The notes below the pieces were generated by a model, which saw nothing but the letters and a program-made list of their open reading frames with translations, had not been told where the DNA came from and searched no databases. A program made the translations under genes and the position numbers. DNA of 64,000 bases from an uncultured Psychromonas sp. (GTDB lineage: Bacteria; Pseudomonadota; Gammaproteobacteria; Enterobacterales; Psychromonadaceae): positions 172,614 through 236,613 of the forward strand of contig NZ_CANLFB010000002.1 in the NCBI RefSeq assembly GCF_947489755.1, written 5' to 3'. Shown here one piece after another: positions 36,084-45,801 of the stretch; within the stretch, counting starts at the first letter, position 1; each line of letters begins with the position of its first letter.

Positions 36084-36788
36084 CTAGCTACTCATTTTTA
36101 ATACAAAACCATGCCCTACTAAAGTGTGGACTAGTTTTTGATTATTGGGTGTATAAGTACCACTTGCTTGACCATCGACCACTTTTCTTAAATTAAACAT
36201 ATGTACTTTTAGGCTATTACTATCAGGTTGTTGGTCTCCCCATACACTGCGCATTAATTTATCTCTACTGACTGGATTTGGACTTGCTAACATTAAGGTC
36301 TCTAAAATTTTAAAGCCAGTAGGAGATAATTTCAAAGGCACTGAATCGCGAGTAATAACTTGTTGTTTACTGTCTAATTCAAGGCCACATACATTTAATT
36401 TTTTAGTTTCTCCGCTACGTCTTCGCGATAAAACTTGTACTCGCGCAATCAGTTCTTCCATTGCAAACGGCTTAACTAAGTAATCATCTGCACCTTTTGA
36501 GAAGCCTTGCAATTTATCATCGAGCGTATCTTTAGCGGTCAACATTAAAATAGGAACATCGATACCTTGAGAACGTAATGTTTCACATACTTCTAAGCCA
36601 TTCATTTTTGGCATATTTAAATCTAGAATAACGACATCATAGTTATTTGACTTTATTAGATTAAAGCCTGATAAACCATTTGCTGCATGATCGCATTTAA
36701 TTTTCTCAAGCCCGAAGTAATCAATAACCGCAGTCGCTAAGTCAATATCATCTTCGACTAATAATAACTGCAACTTATCTAAATCCAT
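36084..36788 (-). CDS. OmpR family response regulator
   Basis: Response regulator of 234 residues with Asp14/Asp15 region (VEDDIDL), phospho-acceptor Asp56 (VVILDLNMP), LMLTAKD, DYLVKPF and a C-terminal OmpR winged helix (SPTGFKILETLM, NSLKVHMFNLRKVVDG, HTLVGHGFVL). I chose the ATG at 36788, which removes an 18-residue extension unrelated to the receiver fold. It is the upstream partner of the kinase gene at 36082. Confidence 0.93.
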   Translation of the reverse strand: MDLDKLQLLLVEDDIDLATAVIDYFGLEKIKCDHAANGLSGFNLIKSNNYDVVILDLNMPKMNGLEVCETLRSQGIDVPILMLTAKDTLDDKLQGFSKGADDYLVKPFAMEELIARVQVLSRRRSGETKKLNVCGLELDSKQQVITRDSVPLKLSPTGFKILETLMLASPNPVSRDKLMRSVWGDQQPDSNSLKVHMFNLRKVVDGQASGTYTPNNQKLVHTLVGHGFVLKMSS

Positions 36789-37098
36789 TATCGTATCTCG
36801 CTTATTATTTAAGTGTTTTATTTTAGCGTAATAAAATAACAATAATACGGTTAACAGCAGGTTAAGTGAATTTTATTATATTTTTATCTGCGATTTCTAA
36901 TAATGATTGAAATATTTTGGAGGTGATTCCTTTCTTTTAAAAGTGCTTCATCGTTTAAATTCGTATTGATATTAAATTTACTAGTCTAATGACGAGCTTA
37001 AAATTGCATATTTGTATGTTATTTTAGAAAAATATGATTACATAATAACCACCTTAATGATGAACTACTTGTAAAAAATAAACTTTAAAGGAGATTAC
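36789..37098. other. Divergent intergenic region
   Basis: About 310 bp between the response regulator and the GAF gene. I see no gene and no clear operator. AAAGGAG precedes the GAF start. Confidence 0.4.
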
Positions 37099-37584
37099 AT
37101 GATTGATAATACTGCGGATAATGTTTTTGAAGATATTTTTGAGGATAATCAAACACAACAAAAGATTGATGAGATTGCTAAAAAATCAGGTATGAGTTCA
37201 ATCTTAGTCATGAAGTCTCATGACAACGAAATGGAAGTGGTATTGAGCGGTGGTGACGCAGGCAAGGAAATTTATCATGCTCGCGATAAGGGCAAAAAAA
37301 GCACTCACTCTGAAGGGAAGCATGCTCTGTATTGTGAACGAGTCGTTAATACTAATGAGGTGTTAGAAGTACAAGATGCGGTTCTAGATCCTAATTGGAA
37401 AGATAATGAAGATCTAACTGAGTTTGGTTTGGGTACTTACTTAGGTGTACCTATTGAAAAAGATGGCAAGGTTGTAGGTACTGTATGTGCTTTAAATAAT
37501 GAATCCATCAATTTTGAAAATGAACAATATAATGTATTAGCAGAGTTACAAAAAGTGAAAGGCGAGATTGAAGGTAAATTTTAA
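37099..37584 (+). CDS. GAF domain protein
   Basis: Soluble protein of 161 residues consisting of a short acidic N-terminus and a single GAF domain (about 20-158; CERVVNTNEVLEVQDA, LGTYLGVPIEKDGKVVGTVCALN). No output domain is attached. It may bind a small molecule or sense redox through Cys residues, as stand-alone GAF proteins can. AAAGGAG lies before the ATG. The divergent two-component operon next to it may be functionally linked, but nothing in the sequence proves it. Confidence 0.82.
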   Translation: MIDNTADNVFEDIFEDNQTQQKIDEIAKKSGMSSILVMKSHDNEMEVVLSGGDAGKEIYHARDKGKKSTHSEGKHALYCERVVNTNEVLEVQDAVLDPNWKDNEDLTEFGLGTYLGVPIEKDGKVVGTVCALNNESINFENEQYNVLAELQKVKGEIEGKF

Positions 37585-37681
37585 TTTATTGCTTAAAACA
37601 CTGACAAAAATAACGATTAAGTAATAGTTAAATAAGTATATTAAGATCGCCTTTTAACTGCGTGAGCCTTAAATAAAGAAT

Positions 37682-37712
37682 AAAAAAAGCGATTCAATGA
37701 ATCGCTTTTTTT
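37682..37712. terminator. Bidirectional terminator between the GAF and Na/Pi genes
   Basis: AAAAAAGCGATTC, loop AAT, GAATCGCTTTTTTT: a strong stem flanked by an A-run and T-run between convergent genes. Confidence 0.9.
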
Positions 37713-37761
37713 ATATATGCAGATTGTTTAAGCTAGTTATAATCTAGCTTTTATTTTTGTA

Positions 37762-38901
37762 TTAACGTACACCCACCAAGATTAGTCCAGGTAAGATGAA
37801 GAAGGTGCCAACAACATAACCTAAAGCTAATAATTTATTTTTTGTACCTACGTCTGCTAACTTCTCTGCTCCTTTTAGCGGTAATTCACGTAAGAATGGA
37901 ATACCGTAAATAACGACGACTGCTAAGAAGTTAAACAAGAAGTGTACTAAAGCAATCGTTAATGCTGCTTCTGCCATTGGTCCCGATATAGCGGTTGCTG
38001 CTAATAATGCGGTGATCGTTGTTCCAATGTTTGCACCTAACGTGAAAGGGTATATTTGACGTGTAGTAAACATGCCGCTACCCGCTAATGGGATCATTAA
38101 ACTTGTTGTCGTTGATGAAGATTGCACCATCACCGTCATTAATGCACCAGAGGTAATACCTGCAACTGGGCCTTTACCTAATGCGTTGTGTAATATTGCT
38201 TTAGCGCGACCGACTAATACTTTTTTCAGTACTTTTCCTAAAAAAGTCACTGAGAATAAGATAAGTGCAACACCCGCAATAACCATGGCAATACCAGCCA
38301 TTTTTCCTGGAATAATCGACGTCATATCTGAAATGATATTTACACCTGGTTTAGTTAACGGTTTCATAAAGTTAAAACCCTTCATCGACATATCAGCACT
38401 ACCAACGAGTAAATGTGAAGCAGCCCCTGCCATTTTTTCTAATAAACCAAACATTAATTCTAATGGTAGGAAAATAAATACAGCAATTAAATTAAAGAAG
38501 TCATGCACTGTTGCTGCACTGAATGCGCGTTTGAAGTCTTCATTGTTACGAACGTGGCCAATTGAAACAATTGAGTTAGTGATAGTCGTACCAATATTGG
38601 CACCCATAATTAATGGAATCGCAATTGAAACAGGTAAACCGCCTGCTACTAAGCCAACAGTGACGGCTGTTACTGTTGAAGAAGATTGTACTAACGCGGT
38701 TGCTAATGTCCCTAAAATCAATGCAACTAATGGATTGCTTGCAAACTGAAATATTTCAGCGGCGCCAGCAGCACCACCAGAGAATAATTTAAAGCCACTG
38801 CTCACACTACTTACAGCGACTAACATGCAATACACTAAAAAAACGACGGCAGTCCAATTAAAGAACTGCTTCATTGTTGTATTGTTATTTGGAGTATTCA
38901 T
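37762..38901 (-). CDS. Na/Pi cotransporter family protein (NptA/PNaS type)
   Basis: Sodium-phosphate symporter of 379 residues with about 8-9 membrane segments. The two inverted QSSS repeats that define the family are present (VQSSSTVTAVTVG and VQSSSTTTSLMIPL), each followed by a GANIGTTIT motif. It lacks the long C-terminal PhoU-like domain of the larger homologues, as in Vibrio NptA. It is monocistronic. A palindrome GAAATATTTC occurs twice upstream and once near the start of the gene. Confidence 0.93.
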   Translation of the reverse strand: MNTPNNNTTMKQFFNWTAVVFLVYCMLVAVSSVSSGFKLFSGGAAGAAEIFQFASNPLVALILGTLATALVQSSSTVTAVTVGLVAGGLPVSIAIPLIMGANIGTTITNSIVSIGHVRNNEDFKRAFSAATVHDFFNLIAVFIFLPLELMFGLLEKMAGAASHLLVGSADMSMKGFNFMKPLTKPGVNIISDMTSIIPGKMAGIAMVIAGVALILFSVTFLGKVLKKVLVGRAKAILHNALGKGPVAGITSGALMTVMVQSSSTTTSLMIPLAGSGMFTTRQIYPFTLGANIGTTITALLAATAISGPMAEAALTIALVHFLFNFLAVVVIYGIPFLRELPLKGAEKLADVGTKNKLLALGYVVGTFFILPGLILVGVR

Positions 38902-38984
38902 TTTTTAAGCCTATTCAATTCAGCGACTATTACGCAATGATGTTAATTATTTAAGTGCGGTGATTAAAACAGAGTTTTGTTACA

Positions 38985-39030
38985 GAAATATTTCAATTGT
39001 CATAAAAGATTCGTTAAATTGAAATATTTC
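38985..39030. repeat. 14-bp inverted repeat of palindromic units upstream of the Na/Pi gene
   Basis: The arm at 38985-38998 (GAAATATTTCAATT) is the exact complement of 39017-39030. Each arm contains the self-complementary 10-mer GAAATATTTC. A third copy with longer symmetry (CTGAAATATTTCAG) is inside the coding region at 38746-38759. Candidate operator or hairpin. Confidence 0.7.
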
Positions 39031-39264
39031 ACGTTTTTTAATAGTGGAGCAAGCATTATGCGAATCTAGGCACAGAAAATTAAATAGGTAAAAGAGGTTA
39101 TATAAAAAACGTCTGCTTCTTCATTATACGTTTAATACCATTTCCTTTTTTATGATGTCAGGTTATGAGAGCAGTGATTGAATGACTGAATTATTGGTAA
39201 AGTTAATAGATAAAATGAATAAATATAATGAGGAACGGAGCTTAGTAATATATTTTGGAAAATA

Positions 39265-39326
39265 CAGTTTAGAAATATAGATGGAAGAATCAGTTTAGAA
39301 AAATAGCTGGGAGATGTAATTTAGAG
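39265..39326. repeat. 26-bp degenerate tandem repeat
   Basis: CAGTTTAGAA recurs at 39265 and 39291, with a degenerate TAATTTAGAG at 39317, period 26. The rest of the 501-bp gap (38902-39402) holds the inverted repeat at 38985 and the mutS terminator. No gene was found. Confidence 0.65.
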
Positions 39327-39349
39327 TTAAGCTTATAAATAATAAGCAT

Positions 39350-39373
39350 GAAAAAGGGGCTAACATGCCCCTT
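39350..39373 (-). terminator. Terminator after mutS
   Basis: Read leftward from mutS, AAGGGGC, ATGTTA and GCCCCTT form a GC-rich hairpin followed by a T-run. Confidence 0.85.
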
Positions 39374-39402
39374 ATAATAAACCGAATAAATAATGAGTCT
39401 TT

Positions 39403-42012
39403 TTATAACTGTTCTTTTAATTGGTAAAGCATGGCTAGCGCTTGCTTAGGTGTTAACTCGTCCGGATCCATTCCTTCAAGTAAAGTGACGGCTTTATGCT
39501 TTTCTGGAACTGAGAAGTCGAGGCTAGCCTGAACTTGTGCTTCAGCAATATTATTGAGCGTTTGTTGGTCATTTGCTTGGCTTTCTGCAGACTGAGATTG
39601 TTTAGAAGAAGCTTCTAACTGCGCCAGTTTTTGCTTCGCATTATCTAACACTGATTTAGGCACTCCGGCTAATGCAGCAACCTGTAACCCATAACTTTTA
39701 TTCGCAGCACCTTCCTGTAAGGCGTGTAAAAAGGCAATGGTATCACCATGCTCTACGGCATCTAAATGCACATTCACTAGCTCAGGAATTGTCTCAGGTA
39801 AGCGCGTTAACTCAAAGTAGTGTGTTGCAAATAATGTGTAGGCTTGAATTTTCTCTGCTAACTGTTCAGCGCAGGCCCAAGCTAACGATAAACCATCAAA
39901 AGTACTCGTTCCGCGGCCAATTTCATCCATTAATACTAATGAATTTGGCGTTGCATTATGCAGAATATTAGCCGTTTCAGTCATTTCTACCATAAAGGTT
40001 GAACGACCACTTGCTAGATCGTCAGATGCACCGATACGAGTGAAAATTCGATCAATAGGGCCTATTGTTGCACTTTGAGCTGGAATGAAGCTACCGATGT
40101 GCGCCATTAGCACCATCAATGCAACTTGACGCATATAGGTTGATTTACCGCCCATGTTAGGGCCAGTGATAATTAACATACGGCGTTGATTATGTAAGTT
40201 AACCGGATTGGCAATAAAAGGTGTTTTACTCACTTGCTCAACAACAGGGTGACGGCCTTCTTCAATGTGAATACCGTTTTGTGCCTGTAATACAGGACGA
40301 ACATAATTTAAGGTTAATGCACGCTCTGTTAACGTATTTAATACATCCAATTCTGCTAATGCTTTTGCTGTGAATTGTAAGTTTTTTAAATGTGGCAATA
40401 ACAGATCAATTAATTGCTCATAGAGTTTCTTCTCTAGTGCTAATGCTTTACCTTGGCTAGAGAGTACTTTCTCTTCGTGTTCTTTTAGTTCGGCAATAAT
40501 GTAACGCTCAGCACCTTTAAGTGTTTGGCGACGTACATAATGCTCAGGCACATGTTCAGATTGATTTCGGCTTATCTCAATGAAGTAACCATGTACTCGG
40601 TTATAACCCACTTTTAAAGTATTAATACCTGTACTTTCACGCTCACGTTTTTCTAACGCTTCTAAGTAGTCTGTGGCACCTTTGGATAGATTACGCCAAT
40701 GATCTAATTCTTCGTTATAACCCGCTTTGATCACGCCACCGTCACGTATTAAAACAGGTGGGTTATCGATCACTGCGGTTTCTAATAGGGTTAATAATTC
40801 AGGATAGTTACCCATTTCCTGGCTGAGTGTTGAAACCAGCTCAGAAGGCAACTCTGCAATTAAATGCTGTAATTCAGGTAACAAAGAAAAAGCACAACGT
40901 AAGCGTGTTAAATCACGAGGGCGAGCAGAACGTAATGCTAAACGTGCAATGACACGTTCAATATCGCCAATCTGCTTTAATGGGATAGAAAGTGCGTCTG
41001 TTAAATCAAAATCCATTAATGTTTGGATCATAGTTTGACGGTAATTTAAGACCGTTAAATTACGAATTGGCTGGTGGATCCAACGTTTTAATAAACGACT
41101 GCCCATCGGGGTTACCGTTGTATCTAATATTTGCGCTAGCGTATTATCAGTCCCGCCGGCTAGATTAAAGGTTAATTCTAGGTTACGGCGTGTGGCGGCA
41201 TCTAAAATAACCGTGTCTGTACTTTGCTCCAACGTAATTGATTGAATATGCGTAAGCACTGTACGTTGAGTATCTTTTAAATATTGTAATAACGCACCAG
41301 CAGCACAAATGGCAAAGTGTGCTTTTTCAATACCAAAACCCACTAGATCTTTAGTGCCTAATTGCTGAGTTAATAGTTTTTTACAGGTGCCTAACTCAAA
41401 TTCCCATTCAGGACGACGACGAATTGTCGGTAAATGCTCAATTAATTCTAAGCATTCAAAGTTATCTGGATATAATAATTCAGCAGGATTAAGTCTTTGT
41501 ATTTCTGCTTGTAGTGATTCTGCTTTATTGAGTTCATTAACAATAAAACGGCCACTACCAATATCCAATGAAGCAATACCAAAGGTGTCACCTTGTTGGT
41601 AAACTGAACATAATAAGTTATCTTGTTTATCATCTAATAACGCTTCATCAGTGATCGTACCAGGGGTGATGATACGTACTATCTTACGTTCAACAGGGCC
41701 TTTACTCGTTGCTGGGTCGCCGATTTGCTCACAAATGGCAATCGATTCACCTAGCGCAATCAATTTTGCAAGGTAACCTTCAACACTGTGATAAGGAACG
41801 CCTGCCATTGGAATGGCATTACCGCCTGTTTTGCCACGTTGAGTCAGGGAAATACCTAATAATTGTGACGCTTTACGGGCATCATCAAAAAACAGTTCGT
41901 AGAAGTCACCCATACGATAAAAGAGTAAGGTGTCTGGCACTTCACTTTTTAAGGTTAAAAACTGTTGCATCATCGGAGTATGTTGTTTTAATTCTTGCGC
42001 TGTTGGCTTCAT
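39403..42012 (-). CDS. mutS: DNA mismatch repair protein MutS
   Basis: Mismatch-recognition ATPase of 869 residues, the usual length. The mismatch-contacting Phe37-x-Glu39 (MGDFYELF) is intact. The ATPase has Walker [10 protein letters not shown] at about 615-625, followed by [13 protein letters not shown] and the composite-site HY motif. The C-terminus has the tetramerisation helix region ([19 protein letters not shown]). It is divergent from pncC-recA, a common gammaproteobacterial arrangement. Confidence 0.97.
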   Translation of the reverse strand: MKPTAQELKQHTPMMQQFLTLKSEVPDTLLFYRMGDFYELFFDDARKASQLLGISLTQRGKTGGNAIPMAGVPYHSVEGYLAKLIALGESIAICEQIGDPATSKGPVERKIVRIITPGTITDEALLDDKQDNLLCSVYQQGDTFGIASLDIGSGRFIVNELNKAESLQAEIQRLNPAELLYPDNFECLELIEHLPTIRRRPEWEFELGTCKKLLTQQLGTKDLVGFGIEKAHFAICAAGALLQYLKDTQRTVLTHIQSITLEQSTDTVILDAATRRNLELTFNLAGGTDNTLAQILDTTVTPMGSRLLKRWIHQPIRNLTVLNYRQTMIQTLMDFDLTDALSIPLKQIGDIERVIARLALRSARPRDLTRLRCAFSLLPELQHLIAELPSELVSTLSQEMGNYPELLTLLETAVIDNPPVLIRDGGVIKAGYNEELDHWRNLSKGATDYLEALEKRERESTGINTLKVGYNRVHGYFIEISRNQSEHVPEHYVRRQTLKGAERYIIAELKEHEEKVLSSQGKALALEKKLYEQLIDLLLPHLKNLQFTAKALAELDVLNTLTERALTLNYVRPVLQAQNGIHIEEGRHPVVEQVSKTPFIANPVNLHNQRRMLIITGPNMGGKSTYMRQVALMVLMAHIGSFIPAQSATIGPIDRIFTRIGASDDLASGRSTFMVEMTETANILHNATPNSLVLMDEIGRGTSTFDGLSLAWACAEQLAEKIQAYTLFATHYFELTRLPETIPELVNVHLDAVEHGDTIAFLHALQEGAANKSYGLQVAALAGVPKSVLDNAKQKLAQLEASSKQSQSAESQANDQQTLNNIAEAQVQASLDFSVPEKHKAVTLLEGMDPDELTPKQALAMLYQLKEQL

Positions 42013-42053
42013 AATGAATACACTTAATAACTATTTCTAAAAAAAGGCGGAAA

Positions 42054-42557
42054 ATGATGTTTACTGAAAAAACCGTTAAAGAATTGGCGCAAGTATTAGG
42101 TGAAAAACTGACTAATGCTGGCTTGGTTGCTACAACCGCTGAATCCTGTACCGGAGGTGGTGTAGCATACGCTATTACAGAAATTTCTGGAAGTTCGCTG
42201 TGGTTTGACCGTAGTTTTGTTACTTATAGTAATGGTGCTAAAACACAGATGCTAGGTGTTGAAGACCTGTTGATTCAAGAGTGTGGGGCGGTTTCTAAAG
42301 AAGTGGTTAATGCCATGGCGATTGGCGCCATAAAAAACTCAGATGCCGATATTGCTGTTGCGATCAGTGGGATTGCTGGACCTGATGGCGGCAGCGAAGA
42401 AAAACCAGTTGGTACGGTTTGTATTGCTTGGTATAACGCACATAGTGGACATAAAACTGAAACCTATTTATTTGTAGGTGATCGCTCTGAAGTGAGAACA
42501 CAAGCAATTCGTTTAGCACTTTTAGGGCTTATAGATAACGTTGATATGCTAAACTAA
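42054..42557 (+). CDS. pncC: Nicotinamide-nucleotide amidase (CinA C-terminal domain type)
   Basis: Stand-alone PncC of 167 residues, which deamidates NMN to nicotinate mononucleotide in NAD recycling. The family motif TAESCTGGGVAYAITEISGSS is present, along with SGIAGPDGGSEEKPVGTV. AGGCGG lies just before two consecutive ATG codons, and either could serve. It precedes recA, as in many gammaproteobacteria. Confidence 0.95.
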   Translation: MMFTEKTVKELAQVLGEKLTNAGLVATTAESCTGGGVAYAITEISGSSLWFDRSFVTYSNGAKTQMLGVEDLLIQECGAVSKEVVNAMAIGAIKNSDADIAVAISGIAGPDGGSEEKPVGTVCIAWYNAHSGHKTETYLFVGDRSEVRTQAIRLALLGLIDNVDMLN

Positions 42558-42587
42558 ATAAATATCATCATATTGTTAATAAAAAAC

Positions 42588-42615
42588 TTGATACTGTATA
42601 AATGAGCAGTATACT
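42588..42615 (+). promoter_or_regulatory. recA promoter
   Basis: TTGATA (42588-42593), 16-bp spacer and TATACT (42610-42615) form a good sigma-70 promoter. A LexA box fills the spacer. Confidence 0.75.
42594..42609 (+). promoter_or_regulatory. LexA box 1
   Basis: CTGTATAAATGAGCAG fits the CTG-N10-CAG SOS operator and lies within the recA promoter spacer. Confidence 0.75.
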
Positions 42616-42629
42616 GCATGCATATACAG
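42614..42629 (+). promoter_or_regulatory. LexA box 2
   Basis: CTGCATGCATATACAG fits CTG-N10-CAG, starts 4 bp after box 1 and overlaps the transcription start region of recA. Confidence 0.85.
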
Positions 42630-42658
42630 TAAAACATAAGAAAAACACTGGAGAAAAC

Positions 42659-43702
42659 ATGAGTCAGGACGCAAATAAAGATAAAGCATTAGCGGCGGCA
42701 TTAGGCCAAATTGAGAAACAATTTGGTAAAGGTTCAATCATGCGTCTAGGAGACGGTGCTGCAGCAATGGAAATTGAATCTGTTTCAACTGGCTCATTAG
42801 GTTTAGATGTTGCTCTTGGAATAGGTGGTTTACCGTACGGTCGTGTTGTTGAAATATACGGTCCAGAAAGTTCTGGTAAAACGACGCTAACATTGCAAGT
42901 TATTGCTGAAGCGCAAAAACAAGGTAAAACTTGTGCGTTTATCGATGCTGAGCATGCGTTAGACCCAAGCTATGCAAAAAAATTAGGTGTTAATGTTGAT
43001 GATCTTCTTATCTCGCAACCAGATACAGGTGAGCAAGCATTAGAAATCTGTGACATGTTAGTACGTTCAGGTGCTGTTGGTGTCGTGATTGTCGATTCTG
43101 TTGCTGCCTTAACACCAAAAGCGGAAATTGAAGGTGACATGGGTGACTCACACATGGGTCTTCAAGCACGTTTAATGTCTCAAGCATTACGTAAACTAAC
43201 GGGTAACATTAAACAAACGAATACGATGGTTATCTTTATTAACCAAATCCGTATGAAAATTGGTGTGATGTTTGGTAATCCAGAAACAACAACGGGTGGT
43301 AATGCATTAAAATTCTATGCATCAGTTCGTTTAGATATTCGTCGTATTGGCGCTGTTAAAAATGGTGACGAAATCACGGGTAATGAAACACGCGTTAAAG
43401 TAGTTAAAAATAAAGTATCACCACCGTTTAAACAAGCAGAGTTCCAAATTTTATACGGTCAAGGTATTAATAATTACGGTGAGCTGATCGATTTAGGCGT
43501 TAAACAAGAGCTAGTTGAAAAGTCTGGATCTTGGTATTCATATAACGGTAATAAAATCGGACAAGGTAAAACGAATGCATGTAAATTCTTAGATGAAAAT
43601 CCAGCTTCAGCTAAAGAGTTAGATGCTAAATTACGTGAGATATTATTAAGTAAGCCTGAATTGACACCAGAAGCAGAGAAAGAGCAAGATGCTCCTGAGT
43701 AG
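42659..43702 (+). CDS. recA: Recombinase RecA
   Basis: DNA-strand-exchange and LexA co-protease protein of 347 residues. Walker [10 protein letters not shown] is at residues 68-76, and the loops are conserved ([53 protein letters not shown]). The C-terminus is acidic (KEQDAPE). I chose the ATG at 42659, after GGAGA, over an in-frame start at 42602, which lies inside the LexA boxes. No recX follows; a terminator comes directly after. Confidence 0.98.
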   Translation: MSQDANKDKALAAALGQIEKQFGKGSIMRLGDGAAAMEIESVSTGSLGLDVALGIGGLPYGRVVEIYGPESSGKTTLTLQVIAEAQKQGKTCAFIDAEHALDPSYAKKLGVNVDDLLISQPDTGEQALEICDMLVRSGAVGVVIVDSVAALTPKAEIEGDMGDSHMGLQARLMSQALRKLTGNIKQTNTMVIFINQIRMKIGVMFGNPETTTGGNALKFYASVRLDIRRIGAVKNGDEITGNETRVKVVKNKVSPPFKQAEFQILYGQGINNYGELIDLGVKQELVEKSGSWYSYNGNKIGQGKTNACKFLDENPASAKELDAKLREILLSKPELTPEAEKEQDAPE

Positions 43703-43760
43703 TAATAGCTTATTACTGTAATGGTTTATTGGCATAACATTTGTTAGCCAGTTTCTAAAA

Positions 43761-43804
43761 CAGCAACAAAAAAGGCGTGATTTCTCACGCCTTTTTTGTT
43801 GCTG
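43761..43804 (+). terminator. Rho-independent terminator after recA
   Basis: A perfect 20-bp stem (43761-43780 with 43785-43804, core GGCGTGA / TCACGCC, loop TTTC) with A- and T-runs within it, able to act in either direction. Confidence 0.93.
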
Positions 43805-43806
43805 TC

Positions 43807-43851
43807 GATTTTGTAACTATCTATTTTGTAAGTAGTTATTTTGTAAATAGC
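43807..43851. repeat. 15-bp tandem repeat, three units
   Basis: Units start at 43807, 43822 and 43837, consensus TATTTTGTAAGTAGC, immediately after the recA terminator. Confidence 0.8.
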
Positions 43852-43940
43852 TATTTAGCATCAGTAATTCGTTATCACCTATTTACTCGTTACCTCATTA
43901 CCCCAACGTATTTAATATTTCGATTTAGCTTTTTAATTTT

Positions 43941-44258
43941 TTAGGTTATTAATAGTTTAAGTAATAAAAATACGAGCATGCCAAAGAAAATCGTTTTTAA
44001 AAGGCTCTTCGTGACTAAGCTAATCACTACACTAATAATCGCTGCCAATAAATAAACATTAGTAAAGCTGATTTCAATATCACCATAAGGCATGACGACT
44101 GCAGGTACTATTATTGCGGTTAACACAGCAGGAGGGACAAACTTTAAGGATTGTTGCATCCATATTGGAAAAGTGATTTTCCCTGCAAAAGCAAACATGA
44201 CAAAACGAATGCCAAATGTAATGGCAAACATTCCTAAAATTAACCAGACTTCATTCAT
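43941..44258 (-). CDS. azlD: AzlD-type branched-chain amino acid exporter subunit
   Basis: Small inner-membrane protein of 105 residues with about four hydrophobic segments. It matches AzlD in length and in motifs such as VPPAVLTAIIVPAV. It overlaps azlC by 4 bp (ATGA), the normal pairing. Together they are thought to export branched-chain amino acids or related compounds. Confidence 0.9.
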   Translation of the reverse strand: MNEVWLILGMFAITFGIRFVMFAFAGKITFPIWMQQSLKFVPPAVLTAIIVPAVVMPYGDIEISFTNVYLLAAIISVVISLVTKSLLKTIFFGMLVFLLLKLLIT

Positions 44259-45046
44259 ATTTTCTTCTCCTGATTATTAATAGACATTTTTTGCAATTGC
44301 ATTACTGATAAGCCAGCGGCAACGCCTATTAATGCACTAAGAATCAATCCAAGCTTATTAGGTAAATAAGAAAAGTATAAAGAGGCTATCGCAGCACTGA
44401 AGGTTGCACTTAACATCGCTTTACTATTAATGTAAGGCACCACCATACCGATAAAGGTCACTGACATCGCAAACTCTAGACCCCAACTTGTCATATCAGG
44501 AATTATATTGCCAAGTACTAAACCAATTGCTGTTGCCGATGACCAGGCGATATAAAAGCTTAATAATGATCCAATATAGAAAAAATGAGCGTACCGATGA
44601 TCATTACCTAACGGAGAATCAGGTTGATAACGTTGACTCATATTGGCAAAGGTTTCATCGGTTAACCCAAAGGCTAAAAAAGAACGTAATGCGATTGGTA
44701 AATGAGCGACTCGAGGTACTAACGCTGTTGCGTATAAAAGATGACGTAAATTAACAACAAAAGTCGTTAATAAAATAATTTCCAGCGGTGCTTGTACTGC
44801 AATTAATGCTAAAACAATGAATTGAGCGGACCCTGCAAAAACAAATAATGACATCGCCATCGTTGCCCAAACCGAAAGACCACTCGTTGGTGCCAATGTA
44901 CCGAATAAAATACCAAAAGGAATACCGCCTATTATCAATGGGATTGCTGCTTTGCAACCCGCTTTCATTTCGGTCTTTTTTAGCTGTTGGGGATTGATAA
45001 TATTCTCCACGGTTAAGTTGATAAAATAATGACAGTATTTGACCAC
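44255..45046 (-). CDS. azlC: AzlC-type branched-chain amino acid exporter subunit
   Basis: Inner-membrane transporter of up to 263 residues with AzlC-type segments (IPLIIGGIPFGILFGTLA, FAGSAQFI, NLRHLLYA, FGLTDETFA). The start is unsure. The frame opens at a GTG at 45046. An ATG at 44968 would begin close to the first hydrophobic segment, but no start has a good ribosome site. It forms an operon with azlD. Confidence 0.88.
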   Translation of the reverse strand: MVKYCHYFINLTVENIINPQQLKKTEMKAGCKAAIPLIIGGIPFGILFGTLAPTSGLSVWATMAMSLFVFAGSAQFIVLALIAVQAPLEIILLTTFVVNLRHLLYATALVPRVAHLPIALRSFLAFGLTDETFANMSQRYQPDSPLGNDHRYAHFFYIGSLLSFYIAWSSATAIGLVLGNIIPDMTSWGLEFAMSVTFIGMVVPYINSKAMLSATFSAAIASLYFSYLPNKLGLILSALIGVAAGLSVMQLQKMSINNQEKKI

Positions 45047-45346
45047 AGCTGAATGATTTAATAAAACCTTTTGAATAAATTATCAATTAAAGTCGTTTTG
45101 ATTAATGACATTGACCTATCGATACTAAGGTCTTATCGATCTAGGAAATTTTTGCCATTGAAAATTAGTGCGCTTGGAATATTTATATCGACCTGTTGTT
45201 AGAGATAAGTGACATAAATCATAAGCAGTTAACGAATCTTGTTTAAATAATAATTTATGATGCTAATTTGAATCTGCGAATTAAAAAAATAAAATCAATT
45301 AAATTATATAGTGATAGATAGTCTTATACTTTAAAAAGGAACATAA
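45047..45346. other. Divergent intergenic region
   Basis: About 300 bp between azlC and the monooxygenase-fold gene. It contains two ATCGAT-centred segments about 20 bp apart near 45120-45140, possibly an operator. No gene was seen. Confidence 0.35.
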
Positions 45347-45637
45347 ATGACAAACCTGACTATTGTAGCGAGTATTAATGTTAAACAAGATAAGATCGAT
45401 TTTGTAAAAAATGAAATGATTAAGTTGATAGATAAAACTTTACTGGAGGAAGGCTGTGTTCAGTATCGTTTACACCAAGATAATAATAATCCCACTCACT
45501 TTCTATTTTATGAATGTTGGGAGTCTCGTGAGTTATGGCAAACACACAGAGAAAATACACACATGATTACATATCGCGCTGCGGTTGAAGGGGCCATCGA
45601 ATCCTTTGATGTCAGCGAAATGACCGAATTAAGCTAA
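45347..45637 (+). CDS. Antibiotic biosynthesis monooxygenase (ABM/YgiN) domain protein
   Basis: Cytosolic protein of 96 residues forming a single dimeric alpha+beta barrel of the ABM family. Typical features are the N-terminal strand, EEGCVQYRLHQD, FLFYECWES and the helix LWQTHRENTHM. Such proteins act on quinones or other small aromatic molecules or have unknown roles. AAAAGGA precedes the ATG. It is monocistronic. Confidence 0.85.
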   Translation: MTNLTIVASINVKQDKIDFVKNEMIKLIDKTLLEEGCVQYRLHQDNNNPTHFLFYECWESRELWQTHRENTHMITYRAAVEGAIESFDVSEMTELS

Positions 45638-45801
45638 GCTAAACTGAGTTAAACTTATCTATATCAGTTGTATTCTTCTCATGAGGAATACATTACTACC
45701 ATTATTTATTAATAAAATTTCGGTTAAGCATTAATAATTTTTTGGTTGAATTTTGTTAAACCTCGACCAAATATAACCCTTCGTTTACTGCATTGTCATT
45801 T

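Noticed and set aside
38072..38749. 225-codon plus-strand ORF opposite the Na/Pi gene
   Set aside because: It is antisense to a clear QSSS-repeat transporter; its composition mirrors membrane codons.
41387..42014. Plus-strand ORFs opposite mutS
   Set aside because: mutS is unambiguous and continuous there.
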